This document shows, piece after piece, positions 27,001 to 39,400 of a DNA stretch of 64,000 bases. The stretch lies in assembly GCF_026262575.1 (NCBI RefSeq), contig NZ_JAPKFL010000010.1, positions 62,001 to 126,000 on the forward strand. Reading direction: 5' to 3'. Source of the DNA: Streptomyces marinisediminis. GTDB taxonomy: Bacteria > Actinomycetota > Actinomycetes > Streptomycetales > Streptomycetaceae. Numbering within the stretch: the stretch's first letter is position 1; the number at the start of each line of letters is the position of its first letter. The notes under the pieces are model-generated. The model saw nothing but the letters and a program-made list of their open reading frames with translations, searched no databases and had not been told where the DNA came from. The translations under genes were made by a program, and so were the position numbers.

Positions 27001-30000
27001 GCCGCACCAGGGCGAGCGCCTGGGCGGGCCCGGGCTCGTCCACCACGAACAGGGCCGTGTCCGCGGGCGGCTCGGCCTCCGGGGGCACGGCGGTGACCTC
27101 CTCGGCCCCCAGCGCGGTGAGCGTGTCGGCCAGCCGGGTCCGGCGCTCCGCGTCGGCCGCGACGACGGCGGCGCGCGGCACGGTGACCGACCGCGCGGCG
27201 CCCGCGCCGTCGGCCCCGGCGCCGTCGGGGTGCGCCGGGGCGGCGGACCAGCGGCGGGCCAGCAGGGCGGGGCCGGTGGAGCCGCCCAGCACCCGCACGG
27301 TGAGGTCGCCCAGCCGGGCCAGCACGGCTCCGTCGGCGTCCAGCACGGTCAGCTCGGCGCGGGCCGAGCGGGCGCCGAGCCGTCCGGTGCGCACGTGCAC
27401 CCAGCAGGCCCCGGTGACCGGGGCGTGCACGGTCAGCTCGCCGAGCGCCAGCGGCAGGAAGCCGTCGGCGGCCGGGCCGTAGGAGCGGTCCAGCAACACC
27501 ACCAGGGCGTGCAGGGCGCCGTCCAGCAGGGCGGGGTGGAGCACCGCGCCGTCCAGCGCGGCGCCGTCCGGCACCGCCAGCAGGGCCAGCGCCTCGTCCT
27601 CGCCGAGCGCCACCTCGGTCAGCGCCCGCATGCGCGGCCCGTAGTCCAGGCCCCGCGCGCGCAGCGCGGCGTAGCAGGCGTCGTGCGGCACGGTGTCGGC
27701 GCAGCGGTCGGCCACCGCGCCGACGTCGCGGGGCTCCGGCCGCTCGGCGGCTCCGGTGCGCAGCCGCCCGGCGGCGTGGACGCGCTCGCCCTCGGTGACC
27801 TCGAAGCCGACCCCGTCGCCCGCGCGCCGCACGGAGACCAGCGCGGTGCGCGGCCCCCCGGCGTAGGAGAGCAGGGCGTCGAAGGAGACGTCGCGCAGGT
27901 GGACGGGGCCGCCGCAGGCCAGCTCCCCGGCCGCCCTGGCCAGTTCGAGGAAGCCGACGGCCGGCATCACCGGCTCACCGGCGACCCGGTGGTCGGCGAG
28001 GTAGAACTCGGTGCCGGTGCGGGCACTGCGGTAGGCGACCGCGTCCAGGGTGGACACGTTCTCGTCCAGCATCGGGTGCGGCCCGTGCCCGTCGCCGGGA
28101 GCCGGGGCGGCCGGGGCGGCCCCCGCGGCCGGGGCGGCCGCCGTGTCCCGGGCCTCCGCGCCGGTCATCCAGCAGCGGCGGCCCTCGAAGGGGTAGGTGG
28201 GCAGCGGCACCCGGCCGCGCTCCTCGCCGGCGAACCAGGCGACCCAGTCCACGTCGGCCCCGGCGGCCCAGGCACGGCCGACGGCCTCCCACAGCCCGTC
28301 GGCGGCGCCCAGGACCAGGCCGTGCGGCTCCTCCGCGGCGCCGCGCAGCGCGATGCCGTCCCCGCGCGCGGCGTCCCCCCGCACGGCGTCCCCGCGCGCG
28401 GCGTCCCCGCCGTCCGCCGGGCGTCCGGGGCCGGTCGCGGGCTCGTCCGCCCCGAGCCGGGCGGCACCGTCGGCCAGGGGCAGCGCCCCCGTGACGCAGG
28501 CGGCGGCCAGGGCGGCGGCCCCGTCGCCGTGGACGGCCGAGGGACGCAGGCCCCAGCCCAGCCAGCACCGGCCCAGCGCGTACTGGAGCGCGAACGCCTG
28601 GCCGCGCTCCCCGTGCGCGTCCGCGCCCGCGGCCAGCGCCGCCGCGTGGTGGGTGGCGAAGGCCGGTTCGGCGGCGCACCACCGGGCGGCCAGCTCCGCG
28701 GCGTCGGCCACCCGCTCGGTGAAGGCGAACACCGGCGGCCGGGACGTCGGCGCTCCGGGAGCGGGGGCGGCGCGCAGCGCGTCGGCGAGCGCCGCGGGGT
28801 CGCCGCCGTAGACGGCGAGCCGGTACTCGTGGGCGCGGCGGCCGACGGCGAGGGTGTAGGCGACGTCGGCGAGGTCGGCCGGGGCGGCGCCGCCGAGGTG
28901 GTCGGCGAGCTCGTCGGCGGCGGTGCGCAGCGCGCTGGGCGTGCGGGCGGAGACGACCAGGACCTGCGCCGGACGCGAGTCGCCGGTGGCCGGGGCGGGC
29001 GGCGCCTCCTCCAGCACGGCGTGCGCGTTGGTGCCGCCGATGCCGAAGGAGCTGACCCCGGCGCGCAGCGGGCCCGGGGCCCGCCACGGCGCGGTGTCCG
29101 TGCTCACCCTGAAGGGGCTGCGCGCGAAGTCGATGGCCGGGTTGGCCGTGTGGTGGTTGAGCGTGGGCACCAGGGTGCCGTGCCGCATCATCAGCGCGGT
29201 CTTGATGACGCCGGCCACGCCCGCGGCGGCGTCCAGGTGCCCGATGTTGGACTTGACCGAGCCGATGGCGCAGAAGCCGGTGTCGGCGGTGGCGGCCCGG
29301 AAGGCCTTCGTCAGCGCCGAGACCTCGACCGGGTCGCCCAGCCGGGTGGCGGTGCCGTGCGCCTCCAGGTAGGTGATCGTGCGGGGGTCGATCCCGGCCA
29401 CCGCGTGCGCCTCGCGGATGACGGCGCTCTGCCCGGCCGCGCCGGGGGCGGCGAAGCTGACCTTGCCGGAGCCGTCGTTGTTGGTCGCCGTGCCCTTGAT
29501 CACCGCGTGCACGGTGTCCCGGTCGGCGAGCGCGTCCCGCAGCGGCTTGAGGACGAGCACGCCCACGCCGTTGCCGAGCACGGTGCCGCTGGCCTCGGCG
29601 TCGAAGGTGCGCACGTGCCCGTCCCGGGACAGGATCGCCCCGTCCTCGTACAGATAGCCCTTGGTCTGCGGCAGTTTGACGGTGACGCCACCGGCCAGGG
29701 CCATGTCGCACTCGCCGTTGACCAGCCCCTGGCAGGCCAGGTGCAGCGCCACCAGGGAGGTGGAGCACGCGGTCTGCACGGTGTAGCTGGGGCCCTTGAG
29801 GTCGAGCTTGTAGGACAGCCGGGTGGCCAGGAAGTCCTTGTCGTTGCCGACCATCACCGCGAAGTGGCGGGAGGTGGTCGTCTGGTCGACGTTCGGCAGG
29901 ACCTGCTGCTGGAGGTAGGTGTTGATGGCCGCGCCCGCGTAGACGCTGATCAGCCCGTCGAACCGGGCCGGGTCGTAGCCCGCGTGCTCCAGGGCGGCGT

Positions 30001-30385
30001 GCCCCGCGGTGAGCAGCACGCGGTGCTGCGGGTCGGTGAACTCCGCCTCGGCCGGGGTGAACTCGAAGTACCCGGTGTCGAAGAGGTCCACGTCGGGGAT
30101 GACGCCGTGCGCGGGCACGTAGCCGGGGTCGTCCAGCAGCGCCGCGGGGACCCCGGCCGCCGCCAGCTCCGCGCGGCTGAAGCGCCGGATGCCCTCGCGG
30201 CCCTCGCTGAGCAGGCTCCAGAAGGCGTCCAGGTCGTCGGCGCCGGGGAAGCGGCCGGCCATGCCGACGATCGCGATGTCCGTGTCGGCGACCTCCAGGT
30301 CGGCGATCGCCGTCTCGGCGCTCTCCGGCCCGGTGGTTCCCGGCCCGGTGATCTCCTGGCCGCTGTGGCCGTCGGGGCTGCTCAC
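15026..30385 (-). CDS. Trans-AT PKS, KS-DH-KR-ACP x2, KS-DH-KR-MT-ACP (5119 aa)
   Basis: Three modules without functional AT. Module 1: KS (Cys207), vestigial AT (about 490-750), DH (HRVAGEPVMP near 799, LDGALH near 955), KR, ACP (Ser1534). Module 2: KS (Cys1811), DH with altered motifs (HVIEGRPLLAG near 2267; LDGALR near 2425), KR, ACP (Ser3086). Module 3: KS (Cys3356), DH (HVVDGRPLLPG, LDAALH), KR (YAAGC, tetrad Asn absent), C-methyltransferase (LEIGAGTGG near 4749), ACP (Ser5014). The tail LSDAAVDELLAELL resembles a short docking motif. It predicts two conjugated double bonds and an alpha-methylated unit. KS1 is of the post-NRPS type, so it probably takes an aminoacyl chain, consistent with the Gly segment of oxazolomycin. 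GTG start at 30385 with a strong GAGGAGAG site; 108 bp separate it from the NRPS gene. Confidence 0.96.
15181..15210. repeat. Hexanucleotide repeat (GCTGCG)5 in PKS linker
   Basis: Five perfect units, encoding a Pro-Gln stretch between the last ACP and the docking tail of the 5119-aa PKS. In frame, in an interdomain linker. Confidence 0.9.
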
Positions 30386-30409
30386 TGGCCCAAACTCTCC
30401 TCTTCCGTT

Positions 30410-30434
30410 CGCCGCGCCCCTGCGGGGTGCGGCG
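30410..30434 (-). terminator. Hairpin between NRPS and 5119-aa PKS genes
   Basis: Arms CGCCGCGCCCC and GGGGTGCGGCG around a 3-nt loop; 11 pairs with one mismatch in the leftward transcript. It lies in the only gap over 100 bp inside the PKS/NRPS run, 25 bp before the GTG start of the PKS. It may act as a partial terminator, an mRNA processing site or an attenuator; there is no U-tract. Confidence 0.4.
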
Positions 30435-30493
30435 GCGTGCTTGCGCGTCGGTGCGGACGCCTGGCCGCCGGGCGCTCGTCGCCCGGGGCCGGC

Positions 30494-33400
30494 TCAGTCC
30501 GCGGGCTCCGGGCCCGCGGGGCGCCCGGGCGGGGCGGGGCGGGCCGCCCGGGACCGCAGGGCCGCCACGTCGGCCGCCGGGTCGGCCGCGATCTCCGCCA
30601 GCAGGGCCGGGAAGCCCCGCGCCAGCCGCTGCGCCGTCCGCCGGGTGAACAGGTCGGTGCTGTACTCCAGGTAGCCCCGCAGCCCGCCGGCCGTCTCCCG
30701 GGCGACGAGGTTGAGGTCGTACCGCGCGGTGCCGTGGTCGACGGTGAGCTGCCGCACCGCCGGGGCGGCTTCCCCGGCGGTCCCGGCGGTCCCGGCGGTC
30801 CCGGTGCCGCCGGTCTCCCCGGCGGCCGCCGGTGGCGGCTCCTCGGGCGGGAGCAGGTTGAACATCGTCTGGAACACCGGCGTGTGGGCGGGGTCGGGGG
30901 TGGGGCCGACGGCGCGCGCGACGTCGGTGAACGGCACGTCCTTGTGCTCGTGCGCCTCCGTGGTCACGCGCCGGGCCCGCTCCAGGACCTCGCCGAACGG
31001 CCGGTCCCCGGCCACGTCCAGCCGCAGCGCGACCAGGGTGACGAAGTAGCCCACGACCGGCTCCAGCTCCGCCCGCGGCCGGTGCGAGACGGCCGAGCCG
31101 ATCACCAGGTCGTCGTCCTCGGACTGCCCGCCCACCAGCACGGCGAACGCGGCCAGGAGCGTCGTGTAGAGCGTGGCGCCCCGCTCCTGGCCCACCGCCC
31201 GCAGCCGGGTCAGCAGCTCCTCGGGCACGGCGTACTCCGCCGAGGAGCCCTGGTAGGACTTCACCGGGCCGCGCGGGAAGTCGGTGCGCAGCGCCGGGCG
31301 GGCGGGCAGGCCCGCCAGGGCGCGGCGCCAGTAGCCGAGCTGGCGGCGCAGCTCGGCGGTGCCGACCGCGCGCCGCTGCCAGCGGGCGAAGTCGGCGTAG
31401 CCCAGCGGCGGCGGCTCCACGCTGGGTGCCTCGCCCCGCCGCAGCGCCTCGTACCCGGCCATCAGCTCGCCCAGCACCAGGTGCACCGACCAGCCGTCGA
31501 AGACGCCCCAGGGGCGGGTGAGGACGGCCACGTGCGCGTCGTCGGACAGGGCGAGCAGGTGGGCGCGGAGCTGATGCGGTCCCTCCGGCGCGAAGGGCAG
31601 CGTGCGCTCGGCGCGCAGCCACTGCGTCACCTCGGCGCCCACGGCGTCGTCGGTATCCACGGCGCCGTCGGCGGGCCCGGTGTCCTCGGCGTGCCCGGCG
31701 TCCCCGGTCAGTTCGGTGACGGCCACCTCGAACCCCTCGGCGGAGCCCACGCGCTGGACCCACTCGCCACCCGCGCGCCGGACGTAGCCGGTGCGCAGGA
31801 CGGCGTGCCGCTCGACCAGCGTCCGGACGGCACCGGCGAAGGCGTCGCGGTCGAGCGGGCCGTCGACCCGGAAGGCGAGCTGGACGTTCTCGTGCCCGCT
31901 GCCCAGGTGCGCGGGCCGGTGCAGGAACCACAGCGCGTCGCGCTGCTGGAGGCTCAGCGGCGCCTCCTGGCCCTCCCGGACCAGGTCGCCCGCCGGCAGC
32001 GGCACCTCCGGCGCGGCCTCGGGCTCCCGCTCCAGGGCGGCGGCCAGCTCCTCCAGCGTGGCGCCCGCGAAGATCGCCGCGAGGGGGAGCTCGGCGCCCG
32101 TCTCCTTGCGCACCCGCAGGGTGAGACGGGTGGCGAGCAGGGAGTGCCCGCCCAGGTCGAGGAAGGTGTCCTGGAGGCCGACGCGGCCGACGCCGAGCAC
32201 CTCGCCGACCAGGCGGCACAGCGTGCGCTGCGCCTCGGTGCGGGGCGCGACGTAGGTCTCCTTGGCCACGTCGTCCTCGCCCGGCTCCGGCAGGGCCCGC
32301 TTGTCGACCTTGCCGTTGGGCGTCACGGGGAGCTGTTCGAGCACCACGAAGGCGCTGGGCACCATGTACTCCGGCAGCCGCGCCGCCAGGTGCTCCTTGA
32401 GCGTCCGGGCGGTGGCCGGGCCGAGCCGGCCGAGCTGCGGGACGTTGGCCGACCGTGGCGCCCGGTAGGCGCCGCGGGCCCGCACCGGCGGCAGCTCGCC
32501 CAGGCCGAACACCGCGTCCAGCGCGCCGGGCGTCTCCTGCGACCAGGTCAGCGCCACCTGGTAGCCGAGCGACTCGGCGTGCCGCAGCGCGGACTCCAGC
32601 TCCCGCGCCGCCGCTTCGGACGCCCCGGTCTCCCCGGCACGGGCGTCGCCGGGGGCCGGGACCTCGCGGCCGGGGGCCCAGCGGGCCAGGTCGGCGTGCA
32701 GGCGCAGGGCGTCGGCGACGCGGGGGTGGGCCAGACCGCTCACCCCGAACCGCGCCGGCGGGTCGCCGTCCAGCAGCTCCCGCAGCCCGGCCGCGGTGGT
32801 GGCCGCCAGCCACGGGTGCGGCTCGGCCGGGGCCGCGGGACCCTTGGTGAGCAGCACGTCGTAGCGGTAGTCCGACGCTCCGCCGGCGCCTTCCATGCCG
32901 TCGCCGCGCCGCACCGGCAGCTCCACGGAGCCGAGTTCGGTCAAGCGCTCGGGCAGCCGCGCGAAGTGGGTGGGGCTCACCAGCAGGTGCGGTTCGGCGC
33001 GGACGGCCTCGCGGGTGCGGGCGGCCAGCTCGGCGGCGGTGAGCGGCCCCGCGGCGGCGCGGTGCTCGGCTGCGCACGCGCGGGCCGGGAGCAGGTCGAG
33101 GTTGCCCACGTCGGTGACGAGGACGCGGCCGCCGTCCGCCAGCAGCGGCAGCAGCCCGGCCAGCACCGCGTCCAGGTGGCGCTCGTGGGGGAAGCAGCGC
33201 ACGACGGAGTCGAGCACGACGGTGTCGAAGGTGGTTCCGGCCAGCTCCTGCACGGCGGCCAGCGCGTCGGCCCGGTGGAGGGTGACGTGCGTCCAGCCGC
33301 GGGCGGCCACGCGGCGCCGGGTGGCGTCGAGCGCGGCGGCGGAGAGGTCGACCGCGTGCACGGACGCGCACTCCTCGGCGTACCGGAACAGCAGCGAGCC

Positions 33401-36400
33401 GGGGCCGCAGCCGATCACCAGCAGCCGCTTGGGCCGCAGCGTCCCCAGCGGGTCCGCGCCGGCACCGGCCTCGGCGCCGGCCCCCGCCCCGGGCTCCGTC
33501 CCGGCGTCGGCGTCGGCGTCGGCGTCGGCTTCCCCTTCGGCGGTGGCGGTGGCGCGCTGACCGTCGAAGTGGCGCTCCCACCGCTCCAGGTGGGCCGCGC
33601 TCTCCTCCTCGGCCGCGTCCACCAGCCACTCCCGCGTCGGACTGACGTAGGCGACGAGCGCCCGCTCGGCCCCCGACGCGCGCGGTACGACGACGGCCCG
33701 GTGCACCGCCGGGTGGGTGTGCAGCGCGTTCTCCACGTCTCCGGGCTCGACGCGGAAGCCGCGCACCTTGAGCTGGTCGTCCACGCGGCCCAGGTGCTCG
33801 ATCAGCCCGTCGGGACGCCAGCGGGCCAGGTCCCCGGTGCGGTACATGCGCGTGCCGGGTGTGAACGGGTTGGCGACGAAGCGCTCGGCGGTCAGCGCGG
33901 GGCGGCCCAGGAAGCCGCGGGCGAGCTGGTCGCCGGCGATGTACAGCTCGCCGGGGACGCCCTGCGGCAGCGGGCGCAGGTCCCCGTCGAGCACGTAGGC
34001 CTGCGTGTTGCACACCGGTGCGCCGATGGGCACCCGGCGCGCCCCGGGCTCGGGGTGGTAGCGGCAGCCCAGCGCCGCGCCGACCTCGGTGGGCCCGCAG
34101 ATGTTGAACAGCGCCACGTCCGGCAGCACCCGCCACACCCGCTCGGCCAGCTCCACGGGCAGCGGCTCGCCGGTGGCCTCCAGGCGGCGCAGCCCGGTGC
34201 ACTGGGCGGCGGCGGGCTCGGAGAGGAACTCGGCGAGCATGGACGGCACGAAGTCGACGTCGGTGACGCCCTGGTCGCGGATGACCGAGGCCAGGTACTC
34301 GGGGTCCTTCTGGCCGCCCGGCCGGGCGATGACCACGCTGCCGCCCACCTGGAGCGGCCAGAACAGCTCCTTGACGGAGACGTCGAAGCTGACCGACGTC
34401 TTCAGCAGCACCCGCTCGCCCTCGGCCATCGCGAACGCCTGCTGGTCCCAGGCCAGCCAGTTCATGCTCGCCCGGTGGGTGATGACGACGCCCTTGGGGC
34501 GGCCCGTCGTCCCGGAGGTGTAGAGCACGTAGGCCGGGTGGTCGGGCAGCACGGCCACGTCCGGGGCCGTGTCCGGGTACTCCGCGGTGTCCGGCAGCTC
34601 GCTCAGGACCAGCAGCGGCCTGCCGTCGGCCAGCATGCGCTCCACCCGCTCGTCGGGCAGGTCGGTGTCGACGGGCAGGTAGGCGGCGCCGGACTTCAGC
34701 ACGCCGTAGATCGCGGTGAGCAGGTCGAACGAGCGCGGCATGCGGACGGCCACCAGCACCTCGGGGCCGGCGCCGCGCTCGATGAGCCAGTGGGCGAGCC
34801 GGTTGGCGCGGGCGTCGAACTCCGCGTAGCTGAGCGTCGCGTCCTCGTGGACGAGCGCGGTGCGGTCCGGGGTGCGCGCGACCTGGGCGGCGAAGGCGGC
34901 CGGCAGCGTCGGCGCGGGCACCGGCGCGGCGGTGTCGTTCCACTCCACGAGCAGGCGGTGCCGCTCGTCCTCGGGCAGCACCGCCACGTCCAGGGCGGCG
35001 GTGGTCCGGCCGTCGTCGGCCGCCAGGGCCGCGACGACCCCGGCCAGCGCCGTCTGCACGTAGTCGGTGACGGCCTCGCCGCTGATCGCGTCGTCGACCT
35101 GCACGTCCAGCGACATCTGGGTGCCGAAGTCGTCCAGCGACACCGACACCGGGTAGTTGATGCCGTCGGCCGCCGCCAGGAAGCGCACGCCGTGGTCGTC
35201 GGTGCGGACGCCGGCGGCCGGGCCGTGCTCGGGCTCGAAGTGCCGGAAGTTGGCCACCGCGCTGAACAGCGGGGCGTCGCCGTCCAGGCCGCTGCACCGC
35301 TGCACCAGGCCGAGCGGGCTCAGCTCGCGCGGCAGCAGCTCGCGCAGCCCGGCGTCCACGTCGGCGACCAGCTCGCGCACACTGCGCCCGGCCAGCCGCA
35401 CCCGCATGGGCAGGGTGTTGATGAAGTTGCCGAGCATGCGCTCCACGCCGGGCACGCCCTGGAGGCGGCCGGACATCACGGTGCCGAACACCACGTCGTC
35501 GCGTCCGCTCGTCGCGGCGACGACGCGGGCCCACGCCGCGTGGAAGAGGCAGGCCGGGCTCAGCCGCAGCCGCTGGGCCTGCTCCCGCAGCCCGGCGGTC
35601 AGCGGCTCGGGCAGGGTGCGGCGGAGCTGCCGGACCCGGCGGGCGTCACCGCGCACGTCGTCCAGGCCGAACGGGGTGGTGGGCTCGGTGACGTCGCCGA
35701 GCACGGCCCGGAAGTGCGCCTCGGTGTCCGCGAGGTCCTGCTGGTGCAGGGTGTGGGCGACGAAGTCGCGGTAGGGCGCCGGGTCGGCCAGCAGCTCCGC
35801 CCGGCCCGCCAGCCGCAGCGCCAGTTCGCGCAGCGTGAGCCGCAGCGAGGTGGCGTCCTCGATGAGGTGGTGGGCGTTGAGCACCAGGTAGCGGCGCGCG
35901 GAGCGCGGGTCCTCGGCGACCACCAGCCGCAGCAGCGGGGCCTGGTCGAGCGCCAGGCGGCCGGGCCGGTCCAGCAGCGCGCGGGCCTGCTCCTCGGCGT
36001 CCCGGTCCGGGTCCAGGCGGACGTGCTCGACCGGCAGGCGGGCGGTGCGGTGCACCACCTGCACGGGGGCCGGGAGCCGGTCGGTCAGGACGGCGGTGCG
36101 CATGGCGTCGTGCCGGTCGACGATGCTCTGGAGCGCCCGGACGAAGGCGGTGCTCGCCGCCTCGTCGTCGGCGACGTAGAGGGTGGACACGAGGTAGGGG
36201 TCGTGGTCCGGGTCGAGCAGGTGGTGGAAGAGGATGCCCTCCTGCGTCGGCATCAGCGGGTAGACGTCCTGGACGTTGGCCGCGCCGCCGGGCACGGCGT
36301 CCGCCACGGTGTCGGCCTGCTCCTGGGTGAGCTCGACCAGCGGCAGCATGGCGGGGGTCAGGCGGGTGCAGCCGGGCGGGACGAGGTTGGGCGGCACCGT

Positions 36401-39400
36401 GAACTCCGGTCCGTCCTCCGCCTGGTCCAGCCGGGCCGCCAGCTCGGCCAGGACGGGGGCGCCGAACACGTCGCGGACCGTGGCGCGCAGCCCGCTCTCC
36501 CGCAGCCGTGCCACCAGCACGGTGATGAGCAGCGAGTGGCCGCCCAGCGCGAAGAAGTCGTCCTCGGCGCCGACGCGGTCGGCGGGGAAGCCCAGCAGCT
36601 CGGCCCAGAGTCCGGCCAGCAGCCGCTCGGTGCCGGTGCGCGGTGCGGTGTAGGCGCGCTGGGCGAAGGCGTCGACGCCCGGGGCGGGCAGGGCCTTGCG
36701 GTCCAGCTTCCCGTGCGCGGTGACGGGCAGGGCGTCCAGCAGCACGTAGGCGCCGGGCACCATGTGCTCCGGCAGGGCACGCTCCAGGTGTCGTTGCAGG
36801 GCGGCGCGGGGGTCGTCGCCCAGGGCGCCCGGGGCGGCCCGGCCCGCGTCGGCCGCGTCACCCGCGTCGGCCGGGACGGCCGCCCCGTCCGCGTCGGCCG
36901 GGACGACGTAGGCCACCAGCCGGGGCTGCCCCGGCCGGTCCTCCCGCAGCACGACGGCGCAGGCGCGCACCCCCGGGTGTGCGGCCAGCCGGTGCTCGAT
37001 CTCGCCCAGCTCGATCCGGAAGCCGCGCAGCTTCACCTGGTCGTCGGCGCGGCCCAGGAACTCCAGGGTGCCGTCGGCCCGCCAGCGCGCCAGGTCGCCG
37101 GTGCGGTACAGGCGCTCCCCCGGGCCGCCGAACGGGTCGGGGACGAACCGCTCGCGGGTCAGCTCCGGCTGGTGCAGGTAGCCGCGCGCGAGGCCGACCC
37201 CGGCGATGTGGAGCTGGCCGACGCAGCCCACGCCCTGCGGCCGGAGCGCGTCGTTGAGCACGTAGAGGCGGATGTTCTGGATGGGCCGCCCGATGGGGAC
37301 GACGCGCGGCACCTCGTCGGCCGGGCAGGTCCAGTGGCTGACGTCGACGGCCGCCTCGGTGGGCCCGTAGAGGTTGTGCAGCGGCGCCGGGTGCCGGGCC
37401 GCGTGACGCGCGCACAGCTCCGGCGGCAGCGCCTCCCCGCTGGCGAACACCCGGCGCACGGAGGTGCACTCCGGCCAGCCCGGGTCCTCCACGACCGCCC
37501 GGAGCATGGACGGCACGAAGTGCAGCGTGGTCACCGCGAACCGCCGGACGGCCGCGACCAGGTAGGCCGGGTCCTGGTGGCCCCCCGGCGCCGCGACGGC
37601 CAGCCGGGCCCCGTACAGCAGCGGCCAGAAGAACTCCCACACCGAGACGTCGAAGCTGAACGGCGTCTTCTGGAGGACCACGTCGTCCTCGGTCAGCCCG
37701 TAGGCGTTCTGCATCCACTCCACGCGGTTGACCGCAGCGCGGTGCTCGATCATGACGCCCTTGGGGCGGCCGGTGGAGCCGGAGGTGTGGATGACGTAGG
37801 CCAGGTGCGCCGGGCCGAGGCCGAGCCCGGCGGCCGGCAGGTCGTCCTCGGGCAGCGGGTGGAGGCTCCGCCCCTCGCGGTCGCGCACCGCGCCCCCGGG
37901 GTCCAGGAGCAGCACGTGCGGCACGGCGGCGAGCGGGGCGGCGTCCAGGTGCGGCTGGGTGAGCACGACCTCGGTGCCGGAGCCGCCGAGCAGGCCGCCG
38001 ATCCGCTCGGCCGGGTAGGCCGGGTCGACCGGCACGTAGGCGCCCCCGGCCTTGAGGGTGCCCAGGATGCCGGCCACCATCTCGGCGGAGCGCTCCGCGC
38101 ACAGGCCCACCAGGCCGTCCGGGCCGATCCCCGCGCCGCGCAGCGCGTGCGCGACGCGGTTGGCCCAGGCGTTGAGCTCGGCGTAGGTCCAGGAGCGGTC
38201 CTCCGTCACCAGGGCGGTGCGCTCCGGGTGGCGCCGCACGGCGTCCTCGAAGATCTCGTGCAGGCAGCGGTCGTCGGCGAACGGGCGCTCGGTGTCGTTC
38301 CACTCCCGCAGGACCCGGTGGCGCTCCTCGTCCGGCAGCATCTCCAGCCGGGAGAGCGGGGCGTCGGGGGTCTGTGCGATGGCGTCCAGCAGCCGGGTGT
38401 AGTGGCCGACGAAGCGGGTGATCGTCTCCCGGTCGTACAGGTCGGTGTTGTACTCGACGGTGCCCACGAGCCCGTCCGGGGTCTCGGTGAGGTCGAGCGT
38501 CAGGTCGAACTTGGTGGCGTCCACGTCGGACTCGACGGGGGTGACCTCCAGCCCGCCGACGCGCGCCGTGCGCTCGCGCTGCGCCTCCTGGAGCACGAAC
38601 AGCGTCTGGAACACCGGGGCGTGGCTGAGGCTGCGCTCCAGGCCCAGGGCGTCCACCACGGCCTCGAAGGGCACGTCCTGGTGCTCGTAGGCGGCCAGCG
38701 CGCCCGCCCGGACCCGGTCCAGCAGCTCGGGGAAGTCCGGGTCCCCGGAGAGGTCGGTGCGCATCACCAGGGTGTTGGCGAAGAAGCCGACCAGCCCCTC
38801 CAGCTCGGCCCGGTTGCGCCCCGCCACGACGGTGCCCACGGCGATGTCGGTGGCGTGGGTGTAGCGGTGCAGCACGAGCTGGTACGCGGCCAGCAGCGTC
38901 ATGTACGCGGTGGCGTCGTACCGCTTGCCGACCGCGCGCAGCCGCTCCAGCAGCGCGGCCGGGCAGCGGAACCGCTCCCGCGCCCCCCGGTAGGTCTTGA
39001 CGGCCGGGCGCGGCCGGTCGGTCGGCAGCGTCAGCCGGGGGTCGACGCCGGCGAGCCGCTCCGTCCAGAAGTCCAGGTGCCGGTCCCGCCCCGGCGCGTC
39101 CAGCCGCCGCCGCTGCCAGTGGGCGTAGTCGGCGTACCCGATGGGCAGCGGCGCGAGCGGCGCGGGCTCCCCGGCGCTGAACGCCGCGTAGCACTCCCCC
39201 AGCTCGCGCACGAACACGCCGACGGACCAGCCGTCGGAGACGGCGTGGTGCATCGTCACCAGCAGGGCGTGGTCCCGCTCGGAGTGGCGCAGCAGCCGCA
39301 CCCGCAGCAGCGGGTCCCGGGTCAGGTCGAACGGCGTGGCCGCCTCCCGCGCGCAGCGCTCGGGCAGCTCCGCCGGGTCGTCGAGGTCCTCCTCCTCGAC

